64,000 nucleotides of DNA. Origin: Dioscorea cayenensis subsp. rotundata (lineage: Eukaryota; Streptophyta; Magnoliopsida; Dioscoreales; Dioscoreaceae). A program made the position numbers and the translations under genes. Shown piece by piece: positions 49,159 to 61,034 of this stretch. Where the stretch lies: the NCBI RefSeq assembly GCF_009730915.1, contig NC_052473.1, positions 17,318,100-17,382,099 of the forward strand, given 5' to 3'. Each line of letters starts with the position of its first letter. Positions within the stretch are counted from its first letter, which is position 1. Below the pieces are notes generated by a model, which did no database searches, was not told the origin of the DNA, and worked only from the letters and a program-made list of their open reading frames with translations.

Positions 49159-50626
49159 TCAGAACGGCAAGCTTTTGGACGACGACGATGAGGTCGGAGC
49201 CATCGTGGGAAAACGATCGGACGGCGCAGAATGGCCGGGAAGGTTCGCGCGGCGCACGATCCGCCGCATGTTGCACTGCAAGCTTTGCTCTACAAGACAT
49301 CGTAAAGCCTTCCTCTCTTCACTCATCCTCACCTCATTCCTAACCCTTCGTTTCCAATCCAACGGTTCTGATTTAATCTGATAGGAAACGGCTTTTCCTT
49401 TATCCATCGTTAGAATCTCTAGTAGTCGAGAAGCGCGTTTCTCGGCGAGTGGGGTACCTAAAAGACTGAGTTCGAGGAGTGATGAGATTATCCCAGATTC
49501 AATCATGGCCGTTCGATCAGTGTATCTCTTGTAGGCGATGATCATGAGGATGTAAACGGCTTTCTCTTGGCAAGCAGGGGAATCGAACCAATAGAGAACG
49601 TCGATGAGGATGGGAAACGCGTTTCCCGATCGGCTCACGGCGCGCCGGCCATGGGAGGTGGAGAGGAGGTTGGCGAGCACGGCGAGAGCTCGGTCACTGA
49701 CCTCCATGTCGCCGATGGTGAAGAGGAGGTGTTGGGCGAGGTTGGCGGCGATGAGGTTTGAGATGTTTGATGGGGCGATTGAGAGGTTGAAGAGGGCTTT
49801 GAGAGCGTCTTGCCGAGAGGTGGAGCTGGGGTTGGGGTTAGGGTTAGGGTTAGGGTTAGGGTTAGGGTTTTGGAAGGTGCTTACCAGGAAGGGAATGGCG
49901 CCTGATGAACCGATGATGGGTTTGTTTGAGTCCAGCGCGCTGAGGCCGAGGAAGTTGGCGACGATGGCGTCGGAGACCGGCGGGGAGCATTGAGATCCTA
50001 TCAATCGTAGCATCTTTTGCACTGCTCCGGCGTTCACGATCGCCGCCTTGTTCCTGGAACGAAATCAAAACCCTAAGAGAAAGAGAGGGAGAGATTGGAG
50101 AGATGAAGGGTTGGTTGGATGGATTTATGGCTCACGAGTCATTGCCGATGCCGAGGTTGAGAAGGGCGTAGAGGGAGACGATCTGGATTTCGGGATCGTC
50201 GGAATCGAGCATTCCGACGAGTGGCGAGATCGATCCGAGCATCGCTAGTGTCTCTCTCGATTTAGGATCGTCCTTCGCTAGTCGACGGACGTCGATTGCC
50301 GCCGATTTTCTCCGACCATCATCGTCTCCTTGCAGCATTGTAACCACGCTCTGTAGTTCATCGAAGATCGGAACCTTCTTCTTCACCTCCGACTCCGGCT
50401 CGTCGGAGCCAGACTCCAAACCCTCGGCCATCAACAACTCCAGTAACCTCCCCGATCCCACTTTCTTCATCGGCTCCGAAGCCATCGGGCGACGGTTCGT
50501 GCATTTCACGCCGCACAACAACCGCTCGAGGATCTTCCGGCGGATCGCTGCGGCAGAGAAGAGAGACCATAGTCGGAACCCACCGGCGGCGATCACTGCG
50601 GCCTCGATTCCCGCCCATTTGGCCAT
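49159..50626 (-). CDS. Armadillo-repeat protein (U-box 7-like without a U-box)
   Basis: Exons on the minus strand: 50626-50136 and 50053-49159, joined by an 82-base GT-AG intron. Total 461 aa. The protein has repeated helical ARM units, for example LAMLGSISPLVGMLDSDDPE, IVNAGAVQKMLRLI, GSSGAIPFLVSTF, DALKALFNLSIA and ALAVLANLLST, plus a conserved-looking EKAVYILMIIAYKR segment. The N-terminus is hydrophobic and basic (about residues 5-35). No U-box is visible, although close plant relatives are commonly named U-box protein 7-like. The role is unknown; ARM arrays bind proteins. The start is the first true ATG (MAKWAG); an upstream in-frame GTG was not used. The second exon contains a seven-fold Asn-Pro repeat encoded by a telomere-like tract. 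The 5' flank is about 70 bases from a TTTAAATA motif. Confidence 0.85.
49838..49867 (+). repeat. Telomere-like (TTAGGG)5 inside a coding exon
   Basis: Five perfect TTAGGG units on the plus strand, preceded by a variant TTGGGG, lie within exon 2 of the ARM gene. On the coding strand they read as AACCCT codon pairs giving seven Asn-Pro dipeptides together with the edges. The frame is unbroken because the unit is six bases. Confidence 0.95.
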
Positions 50627-50854
50627 CGGAGGAGGTCTCACATTGGGAGACGAAGGAGAAGGAGATGGATTGGAAGGAAGAGAAGGGGATGAGGTATTTA
50701 AAGAGTGGAGCTTCTCAGTGTTCTCTCTTCTTCTTATGTTTGGCGGGTTGAGGTGTCTTTTTTTTTTTCTCCGCTCTTTTTATTGAAAAGCTGCCATGCT
50801 AATAATTTTGCTAGGAAATTACTTTTATACCCCTCCAAAACCGAGATTGGGGTA

Positions 50855-51095
50855 ATATAATATGAGGCCCAGTAATCTAACGACGTTTCTAAATTTCAAA
50901 TCTTTGGACTCTATCTAACAACTTTGATCATTATAAACAGTACCGAAACTTGTTTTTACAGTGTTGTACATTATTGTGAACAATAAAAGCTAAATAATTC
51001 TTTTATAAACAATTAATGATTCTACGGTTTTAAATCAAATATCCCTTTAAAATAGTAATATAGGGACTTACTTAGATTATCTTTTACCTATATAT
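50855..51095. mobile_element. Hairpin-family MITE 5, degraded
   Basis: Contains the family's ATCTAACGACG, ATAAACAGTA and ACAGTGTTGTACA motifs and a terminal TATAGGGACTTACTTAGATTA. It is followed by (TA)n. The ends are diverged. Confidence 0.45.
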
Positions 51096-51099
51096 ATAT

Positions 51100-51440
51100 A
51101 ATTTGTCAACTTGGGACGTTGACTACACTACAGTAACATGAGAAGAGAGATACTGAGAGGTTAGTATGTGTGTTGGGCTTTTTTATAGCTTGGTTTTGTA
51201 ATGCTAGTATCATGATCGAACGGTCCAGATCGAAAAATGCCGTGTATCTCCACTTTCACTGTGTTGTTATTTGTAAACACAATGATACTATTCATCTTTA
51301 CATTAAATTTTGAATGATAATTGTTGAGACCGTTGGATTTTAATTCAATGGTTCAACACTGAAATTTGTAAAAATTTGTAGATACAAGATCTATGAACGT
51401 ACTTAGAGGACACAACTTCATATATATATATATATATATA
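51100..51440. mobile_element. Hairpin-family MITE 6
   Basis: Lies between (TA)n tracts at about 51090-51100 and 51420-51440. It carries GGGACGTTGACTACACTACAG at one end and ATCTATGAACGTACTTAGAGG at the other, with CCGTTGGATTTTAATTCAATGG and ACAGTA-type motifs inside. Confidence 0.55.
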
Positions 51441-52440
51441 TTAAGGGTGGTCTCTGTGTGAAAAATGATAGTGAGATATTAATAAATCTCGAGTCAAAAT
51501 TTGTTAGAAATATTAATGGTGATGGATCACCAGTGATGGCTGACAACTCAAAATTTTTATTCTCGACTGAGAATGCACATGCTGGACTATCGATTTTTGA
51601 TTTGTATATATAATCCTAATGTCTACAGAGTTTATCGATTTTTAAGTAAAAAAAAATTGAGATTGTAAAAGTAAATTTAATAAGTGGGGCAAATATATGC
51701 ATGTGTGGTAGTCGTTATGTGTTTTTTTTTAAAGATATACCTTATCATACATTATTAGCATAATAAATTACATTATCGTTTTTGTTATTCTAAACTAATA
51801 TAAAATATTTATGTGTTGTATATAATAAGTAATGGCCATTGCCTATTGGCAATCAAAAGAAAATTTTAATAAAAAAAAATTAAAAACTTTAAAATATGCT
51901 CAATCATATTTAAACGCTAGAACACTGCTGTTGGAGCATTTGGCTTGAAGATAAAACTGTGAAGTTAAGAGAATTTTTTGAAATACTTGGTTGAAGAAAA
52001 ATTTTTATTTAAATTCACTAAAATTTAGCTTAATTAATATTAATAAAATTTAAATATTTTTAAATTTAAAATGTGTTTTTATCTAATAATGTTTTTATTA
52101 ATATTTTAAATAAAAATAAATAAAATATATTTATTTTAATAATTTTTTTTTATTGAATAGTTAAATACAATATTTTATCCCAAACGTGGCAGGCTGTTAT
52201 CCCTCAACTAAACTAAGTGTTCATGTCTAGACTCTAGACCTACTTTTGAAGACATTATTTTGAGGCATGGGGACAAAAATATTAGGTTAACCTTACATTA
52301 AAAAAAAAATTAAAATTAAAAGTAAAAGTAAAAGAAACTTTTTTTTATTAATTTTGGTAATTTTTCAAATATCCTCTGCCGTCTTTGACATTTTTATTTT
52401 TCTCTACTTTCATTATTTTTTCAGTTTACCTATTTTTCAA
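51441..52440. other. AT-rich spacer
   Basis: No gene. A stretch at about 51455-51550 (GTGAGATATTAATAAATCTC, GTTAGAAATATTAATGGTG) has a similar counterpart near 42440-42500, so it is probably a dispersed repeat. The rest is homopolymer-rich. Confidence 0.35.
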
Positions 52441-52449
52441 TCCATGCCA

Positions 52450-53207
52450 ATGTTTTAATAGCCGAACTGGTTGTCGAACCGGTTAGGCAACCTATTTCGG
52501 TTCAACCGGAATTAATTTTTTTAAATAAATAAATATTTAAAAATTAAAAAACATTAAAAAAATAAGTAAAAAAATAAGAAAAAAATAATAAAAAAAATAC
52601 AAAATTAGATATGGCAAAGTTAAATTACCTTTATAAAGTCACAAAGTCTCAACTTTATATAAAATTAAAATTTTTAATATACAAACATACAAGGATATAA
52701 CTATACAATAAATATTAAAAAATAAATAATTAAATAAAATATAAGTATATAAGTATACAATAACAATAATGATTAAAAAATAAAAACCAAACCACTGAAA
52801 TGTTTAGTTTAATACTTTAATACTTTAACTTTAATGATTTAATTATTGATTAGCATAAAATTATAAGTTAATTATAATAAATTAATGATAATAAATCATA
52901 ATATATTAATATCTTGCGGCATTTTGTTTTTTATTTTTATTTTTTACTTTTTTGAAATTTGGACCAATTTAATAAGTTTATTAACTTTATTTAAGTTTTT
53001 AATTATAAAATAAATAAACTAATTAAATAATTTAAATTAATAAATTAGTCGGTCCGGTTTAACCGGTTCACCGGTTCACCCGTTGAACCGGTTGAATCGG
53101 CCGGCCCGGTTTTTTACTATTTTATGTGAGTAATCGGACCGGTTTACAGGCCGGTTCCCGGTTGAACCGGTTGAACCGGTCGGTCCGGTCCGGTTTTTAA
53201 ATTACTG
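52450..53207. mobile_element. CCGGTT-rich terminal-repeat element
   Basis: Both ends are crowded with GAACCGGTT/AACCGGTTC motifs in inverted arrangement. The left has GCCGAACTGGTTGTCGAACC; the right has CGGTTGAACCGGTCGG before TTTTTAAATTACTGG. Between them lies about 550 bases of very AT-rich DNA. The same layout recurs in many plant genomes as a non-autonomous DNA element. Exact borders and a target duplication were not resolved. Confidence 0.5.
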
Positions 53208-54072
53208 GTCCATGCATCAATTTATTTATTTAAAAAATCTAATTTTGCCCACTTATGAAATATATTTTATGTTTATTAAGTATATTTTTGTGATTAACAT
53301 TGTATGTTTACGTGTAATTTTTTTTCTTAATATTTGTTTTTATTGTTTAATATCTTATTTCTTGGTTATTATTTTGTGTTTCCGTTTAAAATCGTTGAGT
53401 GTCATTTTTGACAAAACTATTAAAAATAAGCTATCAGATAATGTCAGAAAAAATATGGACTTTTTGATATATGAAATAGTGTAAGGATTTTTTGATCATA
53501 TGAGAAAATTTGAGAAATAATATGAACAATTTCTCAAAGTAAAAATAAAAATAAAACATATTGAAAAATCACTTTTGTTTTTATTTACACCATGAACTAC
53601 ATAAATTATTGAACAATAATTCATCCCGATTAAACTTTTCAGTCTCACCAAAAAAAATATAAGGACGACATCAAAGTCTCCAGGACCAATCTCACAGAAT
53701 CCTGAGGGGAATTACAAGAGCACTTTTAATATACCTTCCAAGAAGTCCAACTAATTTTATTATTATTTTTTTCAAATGAATATAGAAAATTCAGAAGGAT
53801 AAAGGCAGAATGTGTCGATGTAAATTAGTTAATCTAAAAATTAGCACCTTTATTACCAAGGCAAAAGGATTATAAAAAGCAACAACCATTAGAAAAGACA
53901 GGAAAACACTAACCAAAAGAAGGGCCCTCAACGCAGCAACAAATGTATTGGGTTGAGGGGCCTGTGAGTCCATTTGTCTGTCTAATCTGTCACTTTCAGA
54001 GGTCAGTCTCCAATTTACTTTGTCCTTGTTTTTCATTTTTAGTTCTCTTCGACGTCTTCATACATATTATTA
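53208..54072. other. AT-rich spacer
   Basis: No supported gene. Open frames at 53212-53484 (+) and 53791-54036 (-) are hydrophobic and low-complexity and show no family signature. Confidence 0.35.
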
Positions 54073-54646
54073 GGGATGGTAATAATACCCATATCTGACT
54101 TAACTCGATCCGACCCAATCCGAGTTTGATGAGTAAACCCGATTTGACCGGATTTCGGGTTGGGTTCGGGTAAAACCCGACTTGTATGAAACGGGTGCGG
54201 GTGCGGGTAAGGGAATTCTAATACCCGTACCCGACCCAAAATTAAAATTACTAAAATATTTATATAATATATATATATACTAATATGTTCTACAACTTCA
54301 CAATTTAGAGTTTTTTATTTTTCCTCTTTGTTTGGTCTTGTAATTATATAATAATTTTATTTTATAAAAAATTATAATTACTTTTAATATATATTTTTTA
54401 TAAAAATAATATATATTTTTTATAAAAATAATATATTTTTTATTAATTTTTTTAATATTGGGGTGAGGGGCGGGATACCTGCAGGTCCGATCACCCGTCG
54501 AGTCGGGTGTGAGTTTGGGTTTTTAAAACCCGTCGGGTTCGAGTTCGGGTTCGGGTATATTAGTGGGGTATCGAGATGCAGTGCAGGGTATGGTAATACC
54601 CGACTCGACCGCACTCAGCTGCCATATGAAATCCAAAGTAAAATAG
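54073..54646. mobile_element. GGGTA/CGGGT-rich terminal-repeat element
   Basis: The left end GGGATGGTAATAATACCC runs into many CGGGT and ACCCG motifs, ending in CCCGTACCCGACCC at about 54238. The right end (54465-54626) mirrors this (ACCCGTCGGGTTCG, GGGTATGGTAATACCCG). The middle is AT-rich. Inverted organisation supports a non-autonomous DNA element; no target duplication was confirmed. Confidence 0.45.
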
Positions 54647-54676
54647 GCATAAGAAGGGAGAACAAGATTTATTAGG

Positions 54677-54678
<2 letters not shown>

Positions 54679-54737
<59 letters not shown>
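54679..54737. repeat. (TA)n microsatellite, about 29 units
   Basis: Near-perfect alternating A/T run. A second long one lies at 60991-61029 inside the outer LTR. Confidence 0.95.
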
Positions 54738-54742
<5 letters not shown>

Positions 54743-55330
54743 ATTTATATATTTTAATTGTTTTAATATAAAAAACAATCGATTAAATAATTTTTCAAGG
54801 ATGCTGTCAAAATATCGAAAATCTAAAGTTCACTGGAGGAGTGTGGAGGGAGGGGTATAGTAAGAAGAGTGAGAAGAGGCGAGGAGAGGTGTGACGTATA
54901 TTTTACCAATTTATCCTTTTATATTAAATTGATCATAATAATTTTTTTATACATACCTACATTATTTTGTACCAACTTTGTTAATATTAATACTAATATC
55001 AATATTAGTAATAATATTATTTGCATAATATTAATAATAATAATATTATTAAACTAATACTATAATCACTAATATTTTATTTTATTATTATATATATAAA
55101 TATTATTAATATTAAATTCACACATTACAAAAAAGAGAGAACAAAATAATATGATAGATGAAATTAGGTTTAAAAAATTATGGTAATTTCTCAAATTAAT
55201 AAAGGACAATTTGGTATTTTCATAGACATTTAAATTTAAAATTTTGTTAAATATTTTGATCCCTCCAAAATACTTTATTTGGAGGGTGGGATGTAAGGGG
55301 TTTGGAGCGGTGCTTCCACCCCTCCAAACT
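54738..55330. other. AT-rich spacer leading to the LTR nest
   Basis: No gene. The last 90 bases contain CCTCCAAA and TTTGGAGGG motifs. They continue, across the LTR nest, into the CCCCTCCAAAATCCCC-type sequence at about 61954-62050, so the nest sits inside a pre-existing CTCC-rich repeat. Confidence 0.45.
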
Positions 55331-55383
55331 TGTGGGCCCCACACATTTTTTTTTAAAGTTATTTAATTCATTTATTTTGCATG

Positions 55384-58300
55384 TGACACGTCCGAATATG
55401 CGTGTAAACCGCAAGTGCACGGGTGTCGAAGTAATAATTACCCCGGTGAGTGGGTAGTCGAATCCACATGGAACATAAGTATTAGTATTAACCACTTCTT
55501 AGTTATCTAGTCCAAATCAATGGATGTGATGAAATGAACTAATTGCAAGAGAATTAATAAGCAAGCAAACGAGCAAGAAAACAAGTAAAGGAGATCTTAA
55601 TAAATAAAGATGAGGTACTCGGACAATGCTCCCCCTAGGATCTAACATGAAGCTCATGATTCACTAAATGCTTCTAAACTGAGTCTAATGAGTCGAGGTT
55701 GTAATACCCTGAACCTGTGGATAACTGTTGGAAAATATATTCAGGGTATTACTACAGTTGCAGTAAGATTTTTGTACAGAGTAATTTTTGGTGAGAAACC
55801 CAAGTGAAAAGAACAAGGACTTAAATGTAAAAAGTTTTTAAAAGATTTTTGGGTTAAAGAATAAATGAAAAGGATTGATATAAAAATGTTTCTGAAAACC
55901 AAGGACTGAAAAGGTAAGATGGAGGGATCTTTTTGAAATATTGTGTTATAATCCAGGGACCATTGGATAATTTGAAAGGACCTTTTGAGAATACTATTTC
56001 ATAACTCAAGGACTATTGGGCGGTTTTTTTCAGGGACTGTTTTGTAAGAAGTTAAGTTTTGAGGGACTAAAAAGTGAATTTCGGCTGAAGAGTTAATTGA
56101 GAAAAAAATCTAGAAGCTAGTGTTGTTCATCTTCTTCTCCACCATTTTCTGCTACGAAAGAACCCGAGAGTTAATGAAGAAATGGGAGAAATTAGAGGTT
56201 TTTAAGGAGAAAGATTTGGAGATCGCTGGGAGTGAGTCACGGGAGTGGCTACTTGCTTTGGTAAGGGTCTTCTTTGGTGTTGTTTTTGTTTAATGTTTGT
56301 GTATGTTTAGATGTATGTATTTTTGGGTGATTTTGGAGGAAATAATGAATTTGTTTTGAGGAAATTATGATGGAGTTGATGAGAGTGTTGTTGTGAAATT
56401 ATTTTTGTGTTAAAAACCCTATGATTGGTGATGAAATTGCTTGGATTGGTGGAGATGTTTCTGGGATTTCATCTGTAGCATCACCGTAGCACTCGAGATT
56501 AGGGTTTGGTTTAGTTAATTAAATTGATGATGATGATGATTAAGGTGTTAATGATGATGGTTAGATTGAACTGGTTGGGTTTAACCAAATTGAAATTGGT
56601 TGAGTTGAATTGGTTTTTGTTGAGTTGGGTTTGATCAAATCAAGTTGAGATGGTTTGGGTTTGGTTCAATTGATTTGGGTTAAGGATTTTTGGACTGAAC
56701 CAAGTTGGTTCAATGGATTTTTGTGTAAGAATTGAGTTGGTTCAAGGCTGGTTCAGTGAAATTAAGTTTGGTTCAAGGTCAATTAAGATTGGTTCAGATT
56801 GATTCAAAGAGTGTTTAGCTCTAAACCGAGTTTGTTTAAATACAATTGAAAAGCCAGTTGGATTATGCAAGGTCGGATTTTTAACCGATTGGAGTGAGTG
56901 GGCAATAGAGAGTCTATTATTATTTTTTTGTATTTTATTTTTGAGTTTAAATGTAGTATTTATTTTTGTTATATTATTCTCGTAGGTGTTGTTCGGGAGC
57001 TTAGGAGAGAGTTCCGGGCCTAGGGAAGGAACCCAAGGACACCGAGTGAGTTGGTAGTGGCTATTATTTTTAAATAATTGATTAATTATTATTATTTTTG
57101 AAATAATTGTTTAATGGCTAGTATTTTTGGAAATAAATGTTTAAGTATTTCATTTTATCATGTTTGATTCCATATATAGTTGAAATATACGTATATTTGT
57201 TTGCCATTGATGTTCATGATAACCCAGTATTGATACATTCGTTTTTGTATAATTATACGTGATTTGTGAATAGTAAAAAAATACATGTATATGTGATTTA
57301 ATCATTCAATTCTTGTATTTATTTTTTTGATGGGTATATATGCTTTGATTTGGAGTGATTTGCGAAAACCATGTGAGCATATTAAAGATGTTTTATCGGC
57401 ATTGTTAATAGAATTGGTTTTCATTCCCGGTATAGGAATCGGTATCGCTGGATCCGGGCTTTACTCGGTATTATGCATTATTATACGTTTGGCATCGGGC
57501 TTTGTGGAAAAATAATGTTTATTTCGTGATGTGAATACTTGTCCCGGAAAAAGGATCCCGTGTTATGATTTATACGGATGGTATTATTGCTTGTATTTAC
57601 TTGATGGTTTTTGATGGTCGACGGGCTAAGGCCCGACTCATCGCAGAGTGGGTCCCCACGGGCCGACCCTTTTAGAGGTGGCGTGGTGGACCCGGGTATT
57701 GATTACTACGAGGGCCGTTCAGTGGGAGTGTAGAGCCCTCGATCGGATATTCATCGGGTAGCCGGGGTCACCGACCGGTGAACCCGATGGGTCAACGTTA
57801 GGGACATGAGTTCCTCGACGGCTCGAACCCTAGCTGCCACCACAGCAAAGGTTTAGAGAGTTTTTCTGACCATGTTATCTTTGGGGTGAGTGTTGGGTAT
57901 TCATCGTATTTTTGAATTTGAGATTTATGTTATTTTTTTGAATTGTGATGAGGGAGTCTCTCACTGAAATTTGTGTTTTCCGAGAAAAATCAAATTGATG
58001 TTGATCTATGTTGAATTTATGTTTCAAGAGTTCTTTAAAGATTGTATTTTTGCTAGAATTCCGGTATTTTTGGAAAAAGTTGGAAAAATTATTTGAGCAG
58101 ATTGGTATTTATATACTTTATATATACTGTATTTAAATATTTGAAATTATTAAGCCACTACCGACCAACTGAATGTGCTGTAGCTGCAGGAGCAGGACCC
58201 TATATTACCTGATTGAGTATAGCGCTAGTCAGGGTTGAGTCCAGGATTGCAGTGGGTCCCTCTTTCTTTCTTTCTTGTTATTGGTGTGGTGATCTTGTAG

Positions 58301-59564
58301 CGGTTGTACCCGCAAATTTGAGTATTTGTATTTATCAGTATTTAGTATTTGAACCCTGTATTTGGTGTGAAGTTGTAAATCGTGATTTGTAGGTCCCGAT
58401 TTTGTTTAAAGCGAGTGTCGGGTTTCCAGCTAAAAGGGAATTTTTAAGCGATGGGTGCCACATTTACCTCAGTAGAAGGGGTGGGTGTGACAGAGGTAAT
58501 CCAAGAACAACTGGCCCTTGCCTCCAAGCCACCGGTACTAGTCCCCTACAAGGTCCCGGTGGAGAAATCGCTCAATCTCAACACCTCACACCCCATATGA
58601 CCGCAATACGCTCTAGAGACACCTAAGAGTGAAACCGATTTCTAAAGATAGATCCAACCCTAATTCCCGGCGAAGGATCTCTAACCTCCTACAAGGTCCT
58701 GACGAAGAAATCTTTTAATCTCACGCCTCACACCCAATATGGTTACATAGAGTTTAGGGAATACGGAGATAGGAAACACTCAATCGGAAGGGAAAGGGGA
58801 CACTCCACTATCTCATGACTCATCCTCTCAACCCTCTTTAATCTTGAAGTTCTAACTCTAATGGAGACTTCTCTCACATCAAAGTAACAAATCATGCGAA
58901 TCCAATCAACCACAAGGATTAATTAAACAAGCAAGCAATGGGAATACAAGATTAAAACTCAAATCAACTCGGATATAATAGAAACTTAAAGCAAATCATT
59001 ACAAAAACATAGATCCTAGGGTTCACATGCCCAAATACCTACTAAGGTTTAGCCCTCCATGGAGCACGTTACAAAACAATGATTATTACAATGAAAAACA
59101 ATGAAAACCATGAAGTAAAACCCCCTTATATTCATGACGATGGCCTTGATGGGTCGCCCCTCAAAAATAGGGCAAACGGCCTATTTAAAGCCCAAAATTG
59201 CTCCTGCCACGTGCCCTCACGCGCCCGTGTGGATTTTCCATGCGGCCGCGTAGGCTGCAGGAACATGAAGATGTGGCTACCTTTGTGCCCTTCCAACTAG
59301 TGAATTGACTTGAATCTTCTTGGAAGTTGTAACACATCTCTATGTTTATGAACTCCTCTCGTGTCTTGGTCCTTGAATTGAACAAGAACTCCCAACATTG
59401 TGTCTTTGTAGCCTATCTTTGCTTCTTTTTTACTCTTTAAGGTATTCACAACTTATATGCATAAAAGAACACCAAATACACAATATGAGACATAAACCAT
59501 AGTAAAAATGATGCTCAATGCATGTAAACCATATATAAAAATATGTCTACTCAAGCACTTATCA
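55384..59564. mobile_element. Middle solo LTR (1383 bp without insert), 5-bp TSD GCATG
   Basis: Starts TGACACGTCC and ends AAGCACTTATCA (TG...CA). It is flanked by GCATG at 55379-55383 and 59565-59569. Its 5' part carries the CGCAAGTGCACGGGTGTCG motif seen at the start of a widespread type of plant LTR. It is interrupted by the inner element at 55700-58492. No internal retroelement genes are left. Confidence 0.88.
55700..58492. mobile_element. Innermost solo LTR (2793 bp), 5-bp TSD GAGGT
   Basis: Starts TGTAATACCCTG and ends GGGTGGGTGTGACA. It is flanked by GAGGT at 55695-55699 and 58493-58497. No long frame; the open frame at 57327-57515 is short and unconserved in appearance. Repeated AACCAAGTTGGTTCA-type motifs occur at about 56570-56800, and a GC-richer block at 57620-57850. 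Because it is the last arrival it should be the youngest of the three. Confidence 0.9.
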
Positions 59565-60987
59565 GCATGCGTGGCAGTTACGGAAAAGGAAAAGAAAAAC
59601 CTTTTTTTTTTATTTTACTATAGTTTTTTTTTTAATTTTTATATTTTATTAGGTTTTCAAAACCCTAGCCGCCGTCTCTTTGTTTCTTCCGATATAGAAT
59701 TTCGTTTGGACCAAGAAAGAGGGAGAGATCTTGCCTTTTTGCTCTTCTCTTATTCTTTTTGGTGTGTAGTGCCGGTGGCGAGGACGGAGATAGGTCTTTT
59801 TGTCAAGGGTTGTGTCGTTATCGTTGTGAGGTAAGCGTTCTCTTCCTAAATCTAGGGTTAAGTGATGGAATTTTTACCTCCTAAATCTTGTCGTCGCATT
59901 GTTTATTGATCTTGATTAGGGTTATGCTGTATGCCTAGTGGATTAATTATCTCAAAATTAAACCGGCCATGTGATTTTTTTTAATTATCTTTTATTTGGG
60001 AAAAATTCTGGTTATCAAACTTTTCTAATTTCATTTGAATGTGAATTTGGATTCCAGTTCTGAGTCCGCTTATTTAACACACACATATTTATATTTTAAA
60101 TTGAAAAGCTAAGATGGCTTCGGGTTCTATGTAAAGTTGGGTTGTTTAGATTTTAATATTTTTTATTCTTTTTCATCAAAAGGAATCAGAGTATTTTATT
60201 TTATTAGGTTATTTATTAGTTTTTTTAATTTAAAAAGTTGCGGGTGCTGGTGGATTTTCATGATTCATGTGAAATAAATAATTGTTATTTTTTCGTTAAT
60301 TTTAATGGTTGCATCTAAATTCTGATTTATAATCTTTTTAAATGTGGACATTGTGATGAAAGGAATAGCATATTATAAAGGTTTGAATAATTACCAATTA
60401 GTGAGTCGAATACTGTTGTACTATATCAGTGGTGAGAAACATTATTTGAATTTGTGTGATTTTCTTGTTTGTTTGTGGGTCTTAAACCTACTTCTTGAGT
60501 TAGTATAGAAGCTTTTGATACTCATGTCAGAATTCCTCAGTTTAACCTTTGTGTAATTGTTTTCGGTTAGTGGTTGTGTATTGAGTAGGGGTAATTTGGT
60601 ATAATTGTTATGTTTGTGTAGATCATGGTTATTGATATCCTTAGAATGTGTTCTCAAATATAATGTATTCCGTGGAAACCTAACTTCGTGGTGCTTATAG
60701 TTTTTGGTGTTATCTAGTCAGGTAAGTACACCACATATAAATATGTACATATATGTATATGCAAAAAAAAAATATTTACGATAAATATCTACGTAATTAT
60801 TTAATTAACTTGAGTTTTACTGTTAAATTATTCAAAGGCTCTGGAATGATTCATGATACCTTTTCTGATTTATTCTATTTATTTACTTTATGATTATTAT
60901 GGTATTATTTTTTGAAATGCTGGGTTCCAAATCACCTTATCTGTCTAATTTATGATTTTTTTTTATTTGCTTTGGATTGCTGGAAAA

Positions 60988-61034
<47 letters not shown>

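Noticed and set aside
49838..49867. Interstitial telomere as chromosome fusion scar
   Set aside because: Only five units, embedded in an intact reading frame encoding Asn-Pro; simple repeat expansion is the simpler view.
50627..50641. Five-residue longer start for the ARM gene
   Set aside because: The upstream codon is GTG; the first ATG in frame is at 50626.
53212..53484. 90-aa hydrophobic frame
   Set aside because: Composition is what AT-rich random DNA gives (Ile, Phe, Leu, Tyr); no family signature.
57327..57515. Possible gene within the inner LTR
   Set aside because: Short frame inside a well-bounded solo LTR; no retroelement or host domain.
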